Assembly (NCBI GenBank): GCA_038062375.1
Contig: JBBTXG010000011.1
Coordinates: 1-39,226, forward strand
Source: JBBTXG01 sp038062375
GTDB taxonomy: Bacteria; Patescibacteriota; Minisyncoccia; Minisyncoccales; UBA10102
Length of the DNA: 39,226 bases
Reading direction: 5' to 3'
Shown: positions 14,996 to 22,735 of the stretch, piece by piece
How positions within the stretch are numbered: position 1 is the first letter of the stretch
Layout of the letters: each line of letters opens with the position of its first letter
Made by a program: the position numbers and the translations under genes
The notes under the pieces: generated by a model
The model's database searches: none
The model's input: the letters and a program-made list of their open reading frames with translations, nothing else
Told to the model about the DNA's origin: nothing

Positions 14996-15868
14996 ATTTG
15001 AAAATGGAACTGTAGTTGGAGCAATGAGCCATTGTTCGGGTACTCGCCGAATCATCTTTTCTAGCGCAGAAGCTACTTGCTGGGCACCTTCTGTTATTCG
15101 TTCTTCTCTGGTAGGGGCTTGAGGGATTGAGAGAGGAGGCGAGATGACGATCCGATGGCCATTTTTTTCAAAGTACACTGCTACGGGGAGAAGTGGCGCA
15201 TTGGACGTGAGTGCGAGCGTGGCCGGCCCTCTGGGCATTTCGATCTCTTGTCCAAAAAAGGACGTAGAAATCCCTTTGATGCTTGGGAAGATTCTGTCGT
15301 TGAGGAGTACGACAACCCCTTCCTTGCGTAGATGTTCGCGAATTTGTCGTGGGGTATTTTGAGTGCCTGCAACAAGAACCTCGATATTCATTGCGCGTCT
15401 TCGCTTTGTACTCCATTTGAGAATCCGCGGGTTCTCAAGATTTTCAGTCACAACGAGAAGCTTCTTTCCATACCGAGCGGCATACCAAGCTCCTGCAACC
15501 TCCACATTTCCGATATGCGCCGATATCACAATGATACCTTTCTTTGTATTTTGAGCGGAGAGGAGATTTTCGATTCCTTCGACTTGGATGCGAGCGAGCA
15601 TTTTTTCTAAGCGCTGCGATCGAATCCAAAAGATTTCTGCCCAGTAGCGACCCCAGAACCCAAGCATTCGACGCGTTGCTTTTCGAACTTGTTTTTGGGG
15701 AACGTCGCGCCCAAGAACCTCTTGCATGCGTTGTTTTGCGATATGAAATTTTTCGCGAGCGACAAATGATAAGAGATAGCCAATGGAGTAACCGGCATGC
15801 ACCGCCGCACTTTCAGGAAGAATCCCAACAAGCAGCGCGAGAACTCGGTACCGTAGATATTGCCACAT
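14984..15868 (-). CDS. LpxL/HtrB-type lysophospholipid acyltransferase, 294 aa
   Basis: A membrane-associated acyltransferase of the LpxL/HtrB/PatA superfamily. The catalytic H-x4-E motif is visible in SAHIGNVEVAG, followed by LLNDRIF, MPRGPATLALTSNAPLLPV and the C-terminal VPEQWL, which is where the family usually has PEQW. The length is normal. AGGAGGGTG just upstream of the ATG is a good ribosome site. No other lipid A gene is in the window, and CPR bacteria generally lack lipid A, so the acceptor is more likely a glycolipid or phosphatidylinositol mannoside-like lipid; that is inference. The gene is divergent from uvrA. Confidence 0.85.
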   Translation of the reverse strand: MWQYLRYRVLALLVGILPESAAVHAGYSIGYLLSFVAREKFHIAKQRMQEVLGRDVPQKQVRKATRRMLGFWGRYWAEIFWIRSQRLEKMLARIQVEGIENLLSAQNTKKGIIVISAHIGNVEVAGAWYAARYGKKLLVVTENLENPRILKWSTKRRRAMNIEVLVAGTQNTPRQIREHLRKEGVVVLLNDRIFPSIKGISTSFFGQEIEMPRGPATLALTSNAPLLPVAVYFEKNGHRIVISPPLSIPQAPTREERITEGAQQVASALEKMIRRVPEQWLIAPTTVPFSNLRR

Positions 15869-15970
15869 TTTTCACCCTCCTTCTTTTTCGTCGAAAGGAC
15901 ACCTATGCCCCATCAAGGGTCATATGCAATCCTAATGCCGCGCCAGCAGCATTGCAAGTTTTTGGAGAAC

Positions 15971-15999
15971 TTGAGAAATTTGATAGTTAGGGCTACAAT
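15971..15999 (+). promoter_or_regulatory. uvrA promoter, nearly leaderless
   Basis: TTGAGA (15971-15976) and TACAAT (15994-15999) are 17 nt apart, an excellent sigma70-like pair. The ATG of uvrA is 9 nt after the -10, so the leader is predicted to be 0-3 nt. No SOS box of known type was identified here. Confidence 0.7.
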
Positions 16000-16008
16000 A
16001 CGATACTT

Positions 16009-18885
16009 ATGGAGGGGGATGCGATTAAAATCCGAGGTGCGCGCGTTCACAACCTCAAGAACATTGATGTTGATATCCCAAAGAACAAACTTGTGGTGAT
16101 CACGGGCCTTTCCGGATCGGGCAAGAGTTCTTTGGCATTCGATACTTTGTATGCAGAAGGCCAGCGACGATATGTCGAGAGTCTGTCGGCATACGCACGC
16201 CAGTTTTTAGGGGTGATGGACAAACCCGACGTGGAGAGTATCGAAGGGATCAGTCCTGCAATTGCGATCGATCAAAGAAAGGGTGCACATAATCCGCGAT
16301 CTACCGTTGGCACGATCACGGAGATTTACGACTACCTTCGTCTTTTATTTGCAAGAATCGGCATTCCCCATTGCCCCAAATGCGCGAACCCAGTAAAACG
16401 CCAAACCGTAGATCAAATTGCAGATCATATTGGAAAACTTTCCCAAGGGACAGAAATTGCGATTTTGGGCCCTTTGGTGAGAGATCGAAAGGGAGAACAT
16501 CGAGGGATTTTAGAAGAGGCACAGCGAGCGGGTTTTGTGCGAGCTCGCGTGGATGGAATTGTGTATCGTATCGAGGAAGCGTTAGAGCATGAATTGGATC
16601 GGAAAAGAAAACATGTAATTGAGGTACTCGTAGATCGACTGGTGGTAGGAGAGGAGATGGATCGAATGCGGTTGACCGATTCCTTAGAGACAGCGCTGAA
16701 GGTGGGGAAAGGAGTAGTAATCGTGAATTCCAAATCCCAACTCCCAAGCTCCAAACAAGTCCCAAGCGGCAAACTCAAAGCTCAAAACGATCTCATTTTC
16801 AGTGAGCGGTTTGCTTGTGAAGGGTGTAATATAAGTTTGCCAGAGATTGAACCACGACTTTTTTCTTTCAATTCTCCGTTCGGAGCTTGCCTTTCGTGCC
16901 AAGGACTGGGAGAGAAGCTCGAGGTTGATCGGAAGCTTGTGATTCCCAATCCCAATTTGTCGATTGCGGAAGGCGCAATTTTCCCCTGGGCGCACGCTTC
17001 TCATAAAATCGGAAGGCAGGGTTTCTTTTGGTGGAAGTTAGAAGAGTTGGCAGATCAACACGGATTTTCTTTACGAGCTCCGGTGAAGGATTTGGATAAA
17101 AAAATAATCGATTTGGTGATCCAGGGGAATGGTGATTTTGAAGGAGTGATTCCGTGGTTAGAACGCCGGTATCACGAGACCGATTCGGAATATGCAAGAG
17201 AGGAAATAGAGAAATATATGGTCGAGAAACAGTGCGAGGTGTGCAAGGGCAAGCGTTTGAAACCCGAGGTTCTTGCCGTAACCGTAGGGAAAAAATCAAT
17301 TGATGCGGTGGTGCAGGAAAGCGTGGAGAGGATTAAAGAATTTTTTGAAGAGCTTGCAGAGATTCAACCAAATCGTCAAGAAGGATTATCAGAAGCTGAA
17401 CACAAGATTGCCCATCCGATTCTGAAAGAAATTATTAATCGACTCAAGTTTCTTGTAGAAGTGGGATTGGAGTACTTGACTCTCGCAAGAAAGGCAGAGA
17501 CCTTGTCTGGAGGAGAAGAGCAGCGCATTCGATTGGCAACGCAGATTGGGTCAAAACTCACGGGCGTACTCTACATTTTAGACGAGCCCTCTGTTGGCTT
17601 GCACGCGCGAGATCAACACCGGTTGATCGCGACGTTAAAACAGCTTCGAGATCTGGGCAATAGCGTGATTGTGGTGGAGCACGACCCCCAGACAATCAGA
17701 GAGGCTGACTGGGTGATTGATATTGGGCCTGGCGCGGGAAAACATGGAGGCCGAGTCATCTTTACGGGAAGTCCAAAACAACTTTTGAAAAGCAATACGT
17801 TAACAGGAGAGTATTTGGTTGGAAAAAGAAGGGTTGAGGCACCCCGACGGCAGATGACGGGGCGGATTCAACATTACCTCACGATCAAAGGGGCAAGTGA
17901 ACACAATCTGAAAAACGTTAACGCAAAAATTCCTTTAGGGAAATTGGTGTGCATTACCGGGGTATCGGGGTCGGGAAAGAGTACCCTCGTGAATGATATT
18001 TTGGCGAAAGCATTGTTTAAAAGATTCTATCGAGCGAAAGAGGAACCGGGAAAATATAAAGAGATTGCGGGTGCCGAATTTTTAGACAAAGTGGTGTTTG
18101 TTGATCAATCTCCGATTGGAAGAACTCCACGATCCAATCCGGTAACCTATACCGGAGCTTTCTCTTATATTCGAGATTTGTTTGCAAAGACGAAAGAGGC
18201 GAGGATTCGGGGATACGATCCAGGGCGATTTTCATTTAACGTGAAAGGGGGAAGGTGTGAAGCATGTGAAGGGCAAGGGTTAAAAAAAGTGGAAATGTAT
18301 TTTCTCCCGGATGTGTATGTGGAGTGCGAGGAATGTCATGGGCAAAGATACAATAGAGAAGCGTTGGAGATTGAGTATAAAGCAAAGAACATCGCCCAGG
18401 TTTTACGAATGACGGTGGAAGAGGCATCGGATTTTTTTAAACATATCCCCCCGATTGCCGCAAAATTGCAGACGCTCCATGAGGTGGGATTAGGGTACAT
18501 GGAACTTGGGCAACCCGCTCCTTCGCTCTCTGGCGGAGAAGCCCAGCGGGTAAAACTTGCAACCGAGCTTTCTAAAAAAGCAACGGGAAAAACACTCTAT
18601 ATGTTCGATGAGCCAACAACGGGACTCCATTTTGACGATGTGAATAAATTATTGCATGTGTTAGTCGAGTTAGTCGTAAAAGGAAATACCGTACTGGTGA
18701 TTGAGCATCAACTCGACTTTATTCGAAATGCGGATTGGATCATTGACCTGGGTCCTGAAGGAGGAGAGGGAGGAGGCAAAATCGTCGCCCAGGGAACTCC
18801 TCTTCAAGTCGCAGCCAGCAACAACAGTTACACGGGGAAGTATTTAAAACAATCACGCCAGTCTCTAGGGGCTGGCGTGAGATAA
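16009..18885 (+). CDS. uvrA: Excinuclease ABC subunit UvrA, 958 aa
   Basis: The damage-recognising ATPase of nucleotide excision repair. Both ABC modules are complete: Walker A GLSGSGKSSLAF (N-terminal) and GVSGSGKSTLVN (C-terminal), signatures LSGGEEQRIRLA and LSGGEAQRVKLA, and Walker B LYILDEPSVGL and LYMFDEPTTGL. Zinc-binding cysteines are present as CPKC, CEGC...CLSC, CEVC and CEAC...CEEC. Residues 240-262, just before DLIFSERFAC, are coded by a CCAA-rich repetitive DNA stretch that looks like an in-frame insertion in a variable loop. The length is within the usual range. UvrB and UvrC are not in the window. The promoter suggests an almost leaderless message. Confidence 0.98.
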   Translation: MEGDAIKIRGARVHNLKNIDVDIPKNKLVVITGLSGSGKSSLAFDTLYAEGQRRYVESLSAYARQFLGVMDKPDVESIEGISPAIAIDQRKGAHNPRSTVGTITEIYDYLRLLFARIGIPHCPKCANPVKRQTVDQIADHIGKLSQGTEIAILGPLVRDRKGEHRGILEEAQRAGFVRARVDGIVYRIEEALEHELDRKRKHVIEVLVDRLVVGEEMDRMRLTDSLETALKVGKGVVIVNSKSQLPSSKQVPSGKLKAQNDLIFSERFACEGCNISLPEIEPRLFSFNSPFGACLSCQGLGEKLEVDRKLVIPNPNLSIAEGAIFPWAHASHKIGRQGFFWWKLEELADQHGFSLRAPVKDLDKKIIDLVIQGNGDFEGVIPWLERRYHETDSEYAREEIEKYMVEKQCEVCKGKRLKPEVLAVTVGKKSIDAVVQESVERIKEFFEELAEIQPNRQEGLSEAEHKIAHPILKEIINRLKFLVEVGLEYLTLARKAETLSGGEEQRIRLATQIGSKLTGVLYILDEPSVGLHARDQHRLIATLKQLRDLGNSVIVVEHDPQTIREADWVIDIGPGAGKHGGRVIFTGSPKQLLKSNTLTGEYLVGKRRVEAPRRQMTGRIQHYLTIKGASEHNLKNVNAKIPLGKLVCITGVSGSGKSTLVNDILAKALFKRFYRAKEEPGKYKEIAGAEFLDKVVFVDQSPIGRTPRSNPVTYTGAFSYIRDLFAKTKEARIRGYDPGRFSFNVKGGRCEACEGQGLKKVEMYFLPDVYVECEECHGQRYNREALEIEYKAKNIAQVLRMTVEEASDFFKHIPPIAAKLQTLHEVGLGYMELGQPAPSLSGGEAQRVKLATELSKKATGKTLYMFDEPTTGLHFDDVNKLLHVLVELVVKGNTVLVIEHQLDFIRNADWIIDLGPEGGEGGGKIVAQGTPLQVAASNNSYTGKYLKQSRQSLGAGVR
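16726..16790 (+). repeat. In-frame CCAA-rich repetitive insert in uvrA
   Basis: The DNA here consists of short imperfect repeats of the type TCCAAA, TCCCAA, CTCCCAA, GCTCCAAA and GTCCCAA. It encodes a Ser/Lys/Gln-rich loop (NSKSQLPSSKQVPSGKLKAQ). The codon and base pattern differ sharply from the flanking gene. The reading frame is preserved. Confidence 0.55.
18854..18879. terminator. Hairpin at the uvrA 3' end, possible bidirectional terminator
   Basis: CACGCCAG (18854-18861) pairs with CTGGCGTG (18872-18879). It lies in the last codons of uvrA. On the minus strand it is followed by ATTGTTTTAAA, a weak T-rich tail suited to the exported-protein gene that ends at 18906. On the plus strand no T run follows. 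Confidence 0.45.
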
Positions 18886-18905
18886 GAACGAAAAATCCAA
18901 CTATC

Positions 18906-19454
18906 CTACGGATCGCATACGTACGTGACATCTTTTGTCGCTCGACAGGTTGCCGTGACTCTCCATTTACTCGATTTTCCTTGAATCGGGTTAAGCCCTT
19001 TGAACTCGCACGAGCATGTAATATCTGGGCCGTGGAGGTTCCCTCGTATTGCTTTGCATTCCTTTTTACCTTCAGGGGCTTTTCCTTCTTGCATGCAGAG
19101 TTTATCTCCTGCTTCCCAGAGTTTCTTGGGGAGTTCTTTTCTTGCTTCTGCTTTTGCAGCAGCACACGCAGCCTTTCCTTCCGCGGAACCAGCCACCTCA
19201 TCTTCTGTCATCCTACTGTCGGTATTAAAGGTATCTTGAGACTGTGTTTTTGAATCTTCAGTTCCACTTTTCACGGTTACGGTATCAACCAAACAAGCAT
19301 TCTTTACATCAACACCCCACGCGTCACTTTGAGCGATAAGAAGGGGTTCTACTGGTGGATGATCTTGTGCGCGCCCTGCTTGGGTTATCATAAAGATTGC
19401 CCCGAGCATAAGAGCGCCTAGGCTGAACAATAGGAAAGATGTACGGAATTTCAT
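18906..19454 (-). CDS. Exported Cys-containing hypothetical protein, 182 aa
   Basis: I do not recognise the family. A clear signal peptide (about residues 1-30, FLLFSLGALMLGAIFMITQAGRAQ) precedes a mature region of ~150 residues with eight cysteines, including TCSC, and an Ala/Lys/Glu-rich helical middle (GKAACAAAKAEARKELPKK). The C-terminal part reads as beta strands (WRVTATCRATKDVTYVCDP). It is probably secreted or held at the cell surface, with cysteines in disulfides. The gene stands alone, convergent with uvrA and divergent from lysS. Nothing around it indicates a function. Confidence 0.6.
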   Translation of the reverse strand: MKFRTSFLLFSLGALMLGAIFMITQAGRAQDHPPVEPLLIAQSDAWGVDVKNACLVDTVTVKSGTEDSKTQSQDTFNTDSRMTEDEVAGSAEGKAACAAAKAEARKELPKKLWEAGDKLCMQEGKAPEGKKECKAIRGNLHGPDITCSCEFKGLNPIQGKSSKWRVTATCRATKDVTYVCDP

Positions 19455-19545
19455 TGTCTTACAAGAATAAAGGATTGATGATCTCGACCTTTCTTTTTCA
19501 TTCTATCATTTTTGCGCGAGCTTTGCACGGTGCCTACAAATGGCT

Positions 19546-19574
19546 TTGACCAAAAGATTGTAATAGCTTATGAT
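19546..19574 (+). promoter_or_regulatory. lysS promoter, nearly leaderless
   Basis: TTGACC (19546-19551) and TATGAT (19569-19574) are 17 nt apart, each matching five of six consensus bases. The ATG at 19583 is 8 nt downstream of the -10, so the message is predicted to begin at or within 2 nt of the start codon. Confidence 0.7.
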
Positions 19575-19582
19575 CCAAGTAT

Positions 19583-21061
19583 ATGGCGATGGTTGAGGAA
19601 ATTCGGAAACAACGGTTAAAAAAGCTTGAGCGGATTCAGAAAAATGGAGAGGTGACGTATCCGGGGAAGGTGAGAAGGACGCATCAGGCGGCAGAGGCGG
19701 TGAAGGATTTTGCAAAGCTTTCGAAAGCCGCAAAAGAGATTATTCTTGCAGGCAGAGTTCGCGCGATCAGGGGGCACGGCGGCTCCACCTTTTTTAACAT
19801 CGAAGATGGAAGCGGCCAAATCCAAGCATATCTTAAAAAAGATCGCGTAGGAGAAAAATTCTATCAGTTTTTCTTGGATAATTTTGATATTGGCGATTTT
19901 GTGCAGTTGCGCGGCATATTGTTTGCAACAAAAAAAGGAGAAAAAACGCTTGAGGTGGCAGATTATAAAATACTGACAAAGTCCCTGTTGCCTCTGCCTG
20001 AAAAGTGGCATGGGCTCCAAGACGAAGAAGAGCGGTATCGCAAGCGCTATCTCGACTTGATTTTTAATCCCCAAGTGCGAAAGAAGTTTGAAACGCGAGC
20101 TGCTCTCATCAGAGCAATTCGCGAATTTCTTGAAAAAGAGGGATTCTTGGAGGTAGAAACTCCGGTGTTGCAATCCATATACGGAGGAGCAGAAGCAAAA
20201 CCCTTCCTAACGCACATCAACGCCTTTGACCTCAATGTATACTTGCGTATTTCTCTTGAACTTCCTTTGAAACGTCTGATTGTTGGAGGGATTGAAAAAG
20301 TGTACGAGATCGGACGGGTATTTCGCAACGAAGGCGTGGATCGCATGCACAATCCCGATTTCACGATGCTCGAATTCTACTGGGCGTACGCGGATTACAA
20401 GGACATGATGAAGCTGACCGAGCGCCTTTTTACGTTTGTACTCAAACAGGTGTTCGGGAACACAAAGATTGTGTACGGAGGCAAGGAAGTAGATTTTAAG
20501 ACCCCTTGGCCGCGAGTGGAGTATGCAGAATTATTTAGAAAATATGCAAGAATCGATATTGAGTCTCTCAACCGCGATACATTGTTCAAAAAGGGAAAAG
20601 CGCTCGGCGTAGAAGTCGAAGATGCGTTCAGCAAAGCAAGAATAGAGGATGCGATCTACAAAAAGTTGATTCGTCCCAAACTGTGGGAGCCGCAGTTTGT
20701 GATTCATCATCCCGCGGGAAGCATTCCGTTGGCAAAGGCATTAGATAAAGATCCAAAAAAATTGGGCACGTTCCAGGTGCTTGTGGCTGGAGGATGGGAG
20801 CTCGTGAAGGCATATACAGAACAAAACAGTCCTATTGCGCAGCGAAAAGCATTTGAGGAACAAGAAAGGTTTTTTCATCAAGGTTTGCAAGACGCCCAGC
20901 GCATGGATACCGATTTCATCGAGGCGCTGGAGTATGGGATGCCCCCAACCGCTGGTTTTGGCATGGGCATTGACCGTCTCGCCGCATTGCTTACGGATTC
21001 CCATTCTCTGCGTGAAGTGATTTTGTTTCCAACAATGAGACCGAGAGAGCATGATCATTGA
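19583..21061 (+). CDS. lysS: Lysyl-tRNA synthetase, class II, 492 aa
   Basis: This charges tRNA-Lys. The N-terminal OB fold shows VRAIRGHGGSTFFNIEDGSG. Class II motif 1 is in the KFETRAALIRAIREFLEKEGFLE region, motif 2 in YEIGRVFRNEGVDRMHNPDFT, and motif 3 in GFGMGIDRLAALLTD, with the final FPTMRP block. The substrate pocket has GGAEAKPFLTHINAFD where many bacterial enzymes have GGAxARPF. The length is normal. A second ATG at 19589 is an alternative start. It is the first gene of its unit, behind a strong promoter. A tRNA-Lys gene is present further on at 38184. Confidence 0.97.
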   Translation: MAMVEEIRKQRLKKLERIQKNGEVTYPGKVRRTHQAAEAVKDFAKLSKAAKEIILAGRVRAIRGHGGSTFFNIEDGSGQIQAYLKKDRVGEKFYQFFLDNFDIGDFVQLRGILFATKKGEKTLEVADYKILTKSLLPLPEKWHGLQDEEERYRKRYLDLIFNPQVRKKFETRAALIRAIREFLEKEGFLEVETPVLQSIYGGAEAKPFLTHINAFDLNVYLRISLELPLKRLIVGGIEKVYEIGRVFRNEGVDRMHNPDFTMLEFYWAYADYKDMMKLTERLFTFVLKQVFGNTKIVYGGKEVDFKTPWPRVEYAELFRKYARIDIESLNRDTLFKKGKALGVEVEDAFSKARIEDAIYKKLIRPKLWEPQFVIHHPAGSIPLAKALDKDPKKLGTFQVLVAGGWELVKAYTEQNSPIAQRKAFEEQERFFHQGLQDAQRMDTDFIEALEYGMPPTAGFGMGIDRLAALLTDSHSLREVILFPTMRPREHDH

Positions 21062-21129
21062 TTCCAATCTCTCCAGATTCTGGTTTCTATGGTATATAAA
21101 ATGTAGAGTTTTTGAGGGGAGGGGATAAA

Positions 21130-21537
21130 GTGCCTACAGCTCAACAGATAGAAGCATTAGAAGAGAATCCGGGGCTCGCCAGAGCCCGTTTGGAGCAAGG
21201 ATGTTGTCCCTGGTGTGGAATTCGAAAAAGGGGAGTTGACTTTTGCTCATCCTGCAAGGGGCCGTGGAATATTGTCATCGCACGCCAACGATTCTCCATG
21301 CAAGAAAATGGGGTTCGTCAGTGTCCCTTGTGTGGGAAACCTGCTCATTACGGTCTTGATTTTACGGATGAGGGGAAGAGGGTATGGGGTTCCTTTTGTG
21401 AAACGTGTGGTTATACCTATTGGATGAAGGGACAAAAGCTCATGGCGCACCTCCAAGAGAAATTCCCATTCCTCGAGCAGAAATCTCGCGTAGAACGAAA
21501 GAGGAGTATTCTTTTCCCTTTTTTGACTTTCCACTGA
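21130..21537 (+). CDS. Zinc-ribbon protein of unknown function, 135 aa
   Basis: The start GTG is chosen because GAGGGGAGGGG lies 5-10 nt upstream; the frame is open to a TTG at 21112. Four CxxC pairs are present: CPWC, CSSC, CPLC and CETC. They are arranged as two zinc ribbons, with GVDFCSSCKGPW in the first and a HYGLDFTDEGKR linker in the second. There are no catalytic motifs. The protein looks like a small nucleic-acid or protein-binding zinc ribbon. It is followed by a very strong terminator and is convergent with the PaaX-like regulator. The function is unknown. Confidence 0.7.
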   Translation: MPTAQQIEALEENPGLARARLEQGCCPWCGIRKRGVDFCSSCKGPWNIVIARQRFSMQENGVRQCPLCGKPAHYGLDFTDEGKRVWGSFCETCGYTYWMKGQKLMAHLQEKFPFLEQKSRVERKRSILFPFLTFH

Positions 21538-21539
21538 AG

Positions 21540-21570
21540 GCTGGGGCATTGAGTTCCCCAGCTTTTTATT
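21540..21570 (+). terminator. Strong intrinsic terminator
   Basis: GCTGGGG (21540-21546) pairs with CCCCAGC (21556-21562) around a 9-nt loop, directly followed by TTTTTATT. It ends the zinc-ribbon gene. Confidence 0.9.
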
Positions 21571-21589
21571 CTCCTTAGACGGTGGAAGT

Positions 21590-21619
21590 ACTATACTATA
21601 AATGCTATAGCAGCTATAG
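21590..21619. promoter_or_regulatory. Half-diverged copy of the PaaX-like operator
   Basis: ACTATACTATA (21590-21600), 2 nt, TGCTATAGCA (21603-21612), 2 nt, TATAG (21615-21619). The order and spacing are identical to the longer palindrome at 22289-22324. It lies 33 nt downstream of the stop of the PaaX-like gene, in the convergent spacer. Only the right arm has decayed. Confidence 0.65.
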
Positions 21620-21652
21620 GGAAGTAAGGTCTTCGGATTCCCCCAATCCTTT

Positions 21653-22252
21653 TTATTCCTGATATTGCGAGAGAAGTTTTGCAAACTGATAGGCAACGCG
21701 GGGAGGTACTTTCTGTTCTGTGATTGTGAAGTAGTATATGTACTGTTGAATTTCGAATGTGTTGGTGAGAAGATCAACCTCCTTTTCGCATTCAAAAGGA
21801 TGAATAAAAACACTGTCTTGAAGTCGATAAAATGTAAGATATTTGAGGAGTCCCCGCAGTGCTTCGCGAGCCCTTTTCTTCTTTTCCGGGATGTCGAATA
21901 CGACGAGCCGCCATTTTCGATCCCACTTTTTGGGAAAAGGAATTCGCAGCCCTTCCATCATTTCTTGGAGTTCGTATTCTTTTTGTTGTTTTTTCCCTTC
22001 TTCCGTTGTCTCCAAAATATATTTTCCATCCACTTCTTTTACGGTTACCAATTTTCTTCGAGCAAGAATTTTATAGGTTTTCCAAAGAGAGGATTGCGAA
22101 ACTTGCCTCTTTTTCAAAAAGGGCTTCAAGGCAATGAGTAATCCTGGCATGGTAATCGCGCTCCCAATGAGTAATCCCGCTCCAATAGCGATTACTACCT
22201 TCTTCATAAGTTCACCTTTTGTAAACTTTTCGGTAGTGGTACTCGATCTCAT
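21653..22252 (-). CDS. PaaX-like transcriptional regulator with Cas2-fold domain, 199 aa
   Basis: The pattern is that of the CPR-type PaaX-like regulators. An N-terminal winged helix (about 15-90, with QSSLWKTYKILARRKLVTV and LETTEEGKKQQKE) is followed by the central Cas2-like ferredoxin-fold domain: WDRKWRLVVFDIPEKKKRAREALRG, then LQDSVFIHPFECEKEVDLL. The N-terminus also has a hydrophobic stretch (VVIAIGAGLLIGSAITMPGLLIAL), as in other members. The ATG at 22207, behind AAAAGGTGA, is an alternative start. A 36-bp palindrome lies just upstream and a second copy just downstream, strongly suggesting self-regulation. The domain is often misannotated as CRISPR Cas2; no CRISPR array is present. Confidence 0.8.
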   Translation of the reverse strand: MRSSTTTEKFTKGELMKKVVIAIGAGLLIGSAITMPGLLIALKPFLKKRQVSQSSLWKTYKILARRKLVTVKEVDGKYILETTEEGKKQQKEYELQEMMEGLRIPFPKKWDRKWRLVVFDIPEKKKRAREALRGLLKYLTFYRLQDSVFIHPFECEKEVDLLTNTFEIQQYIYYFTITEQKVPPRVAYQFAKLLSQYQE

Positions 22253-22288
22253 ACATTCTGTTCCATTTCCACTCTATTACCTATATTT

Positions 22289-22324
22289 ACTATACTATAG
22301 TTGCTATAGCAATTATAGTATAGT
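22289..22324. promoter_or_regulatory. 36-bp near-perfect palindrome, putative PaaX-like operator
   Basis: Left half ACTATACTATAGTTGCTA (22289-22306), right half TAGCAATTATAGTATAGT (22307-22324). Seventeen of eighteen base pairs are symmetric. The core is TGCTATAGCA. It lies 37 nt upstream of the regulator's first ATG, in the promoter region, and has a near-copy at 21590-21619. Confidence 0.75.
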
Positions 22325-22595
22325 CATCTTGGTGAAGAATGTACTCGAGAACTCCAGAACTTCTGTGCCAACTCCTACCTTACCTCTATCATGGAAATCC
22401 TTGAATTCTTGAGCAAGAATACTCCTCTCGATGGTATGTGGAGAGCATTATTCACCAAACTCCACTACATAATTTTTACAATAAATTATTTCTATGTTAA
22501 GGTTTATTTTGTCATAATGGCAAAATTGGAGGAGGATCGCGACATTGTATATGGCTGTCCTTTAATTTAAGGGGGTATCAGACATTTACTGACTT

Positions 22596-22620
22596 TTGTA
22601 AGGTAACCTTAGCAATTTTT
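22596..22620 (+). terminator. Candidate intrinsic terminator/attenuator upstream of serS
   Basis: TAAGG (22599-22603) pairs with CCTTA (22607-22611) around TAA, extended by TTG with CAA past one bulged G, and followed by TTTTT. No complete gene precedes it on the plus strand, so it either ends a small RNA or acts as an attenuator. Confidence 0.5.
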
Positions 22621-22701
22621 ATGGGAATAGGGTTGATTTTTGGGGAATCCGGAAAGGGTATACGCGACGGGTATGTACGACATCAGACGTCTAACGGGAT
22701 G

Positions 22702-22730
22702 TAGACAAGGCGAGAGAAATTACATAAGAT
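22702..22730 (+). promoter_or_regulatory. serS promoter, leaderless
   Basis: TAGACA (22702-22707) and TAAGAT (22725-22730) are 17 nt apart, matching five and four of six consensus bases. The ATG at 22736 is only 5 nt from the -10, so a leaderless message is predicted. No ribosome site is visible. Confidence 0.55.
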
Positions 22731-22735
22731 GGACT

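Larger units (their letters stand above)
22253..22735. other. Non-coding region between the PaaX-like gene and serS
   Basis: This 483-nt AT-rich spacer holds, in order, the 36-bp palindromic operator, a stretch with no convincing gene, a strong Shine-Dalgarno-like GGAGGAGG (22528-22535) followed only by four- to eight-codon frames, a terminator-like hairpin (22596-22620), and the serS promoter (22702-22730). A 59-codon plus frame (22391-22570) has no ribosome site and no recognisable features. Confidence 0.6.

Noticed and set aside
21653..22252. Cas2 CRISPR endonuclease
   Set aside because: The domain has a Cas2-like fold, but the N-terminal winged helix and overall pattern are PaaX-like, and there is no repeat-spacer array or other cas gene.
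22391..22570. 59-codon plus-strand ORF upstream of serS
   Set aside because: No ribosome site, a biased aromatic composition, no recognisable motif, and it overlaps the orphan GGAGGAGG.
22621..22735. T-box riboswitch for serS
   Set aside because: GGGTATACGCGACGGG only loosely recalls a T-box; the conserved T-box sequence and a following antiterminator/terminator pair are not present, and the promoter lies downstream.
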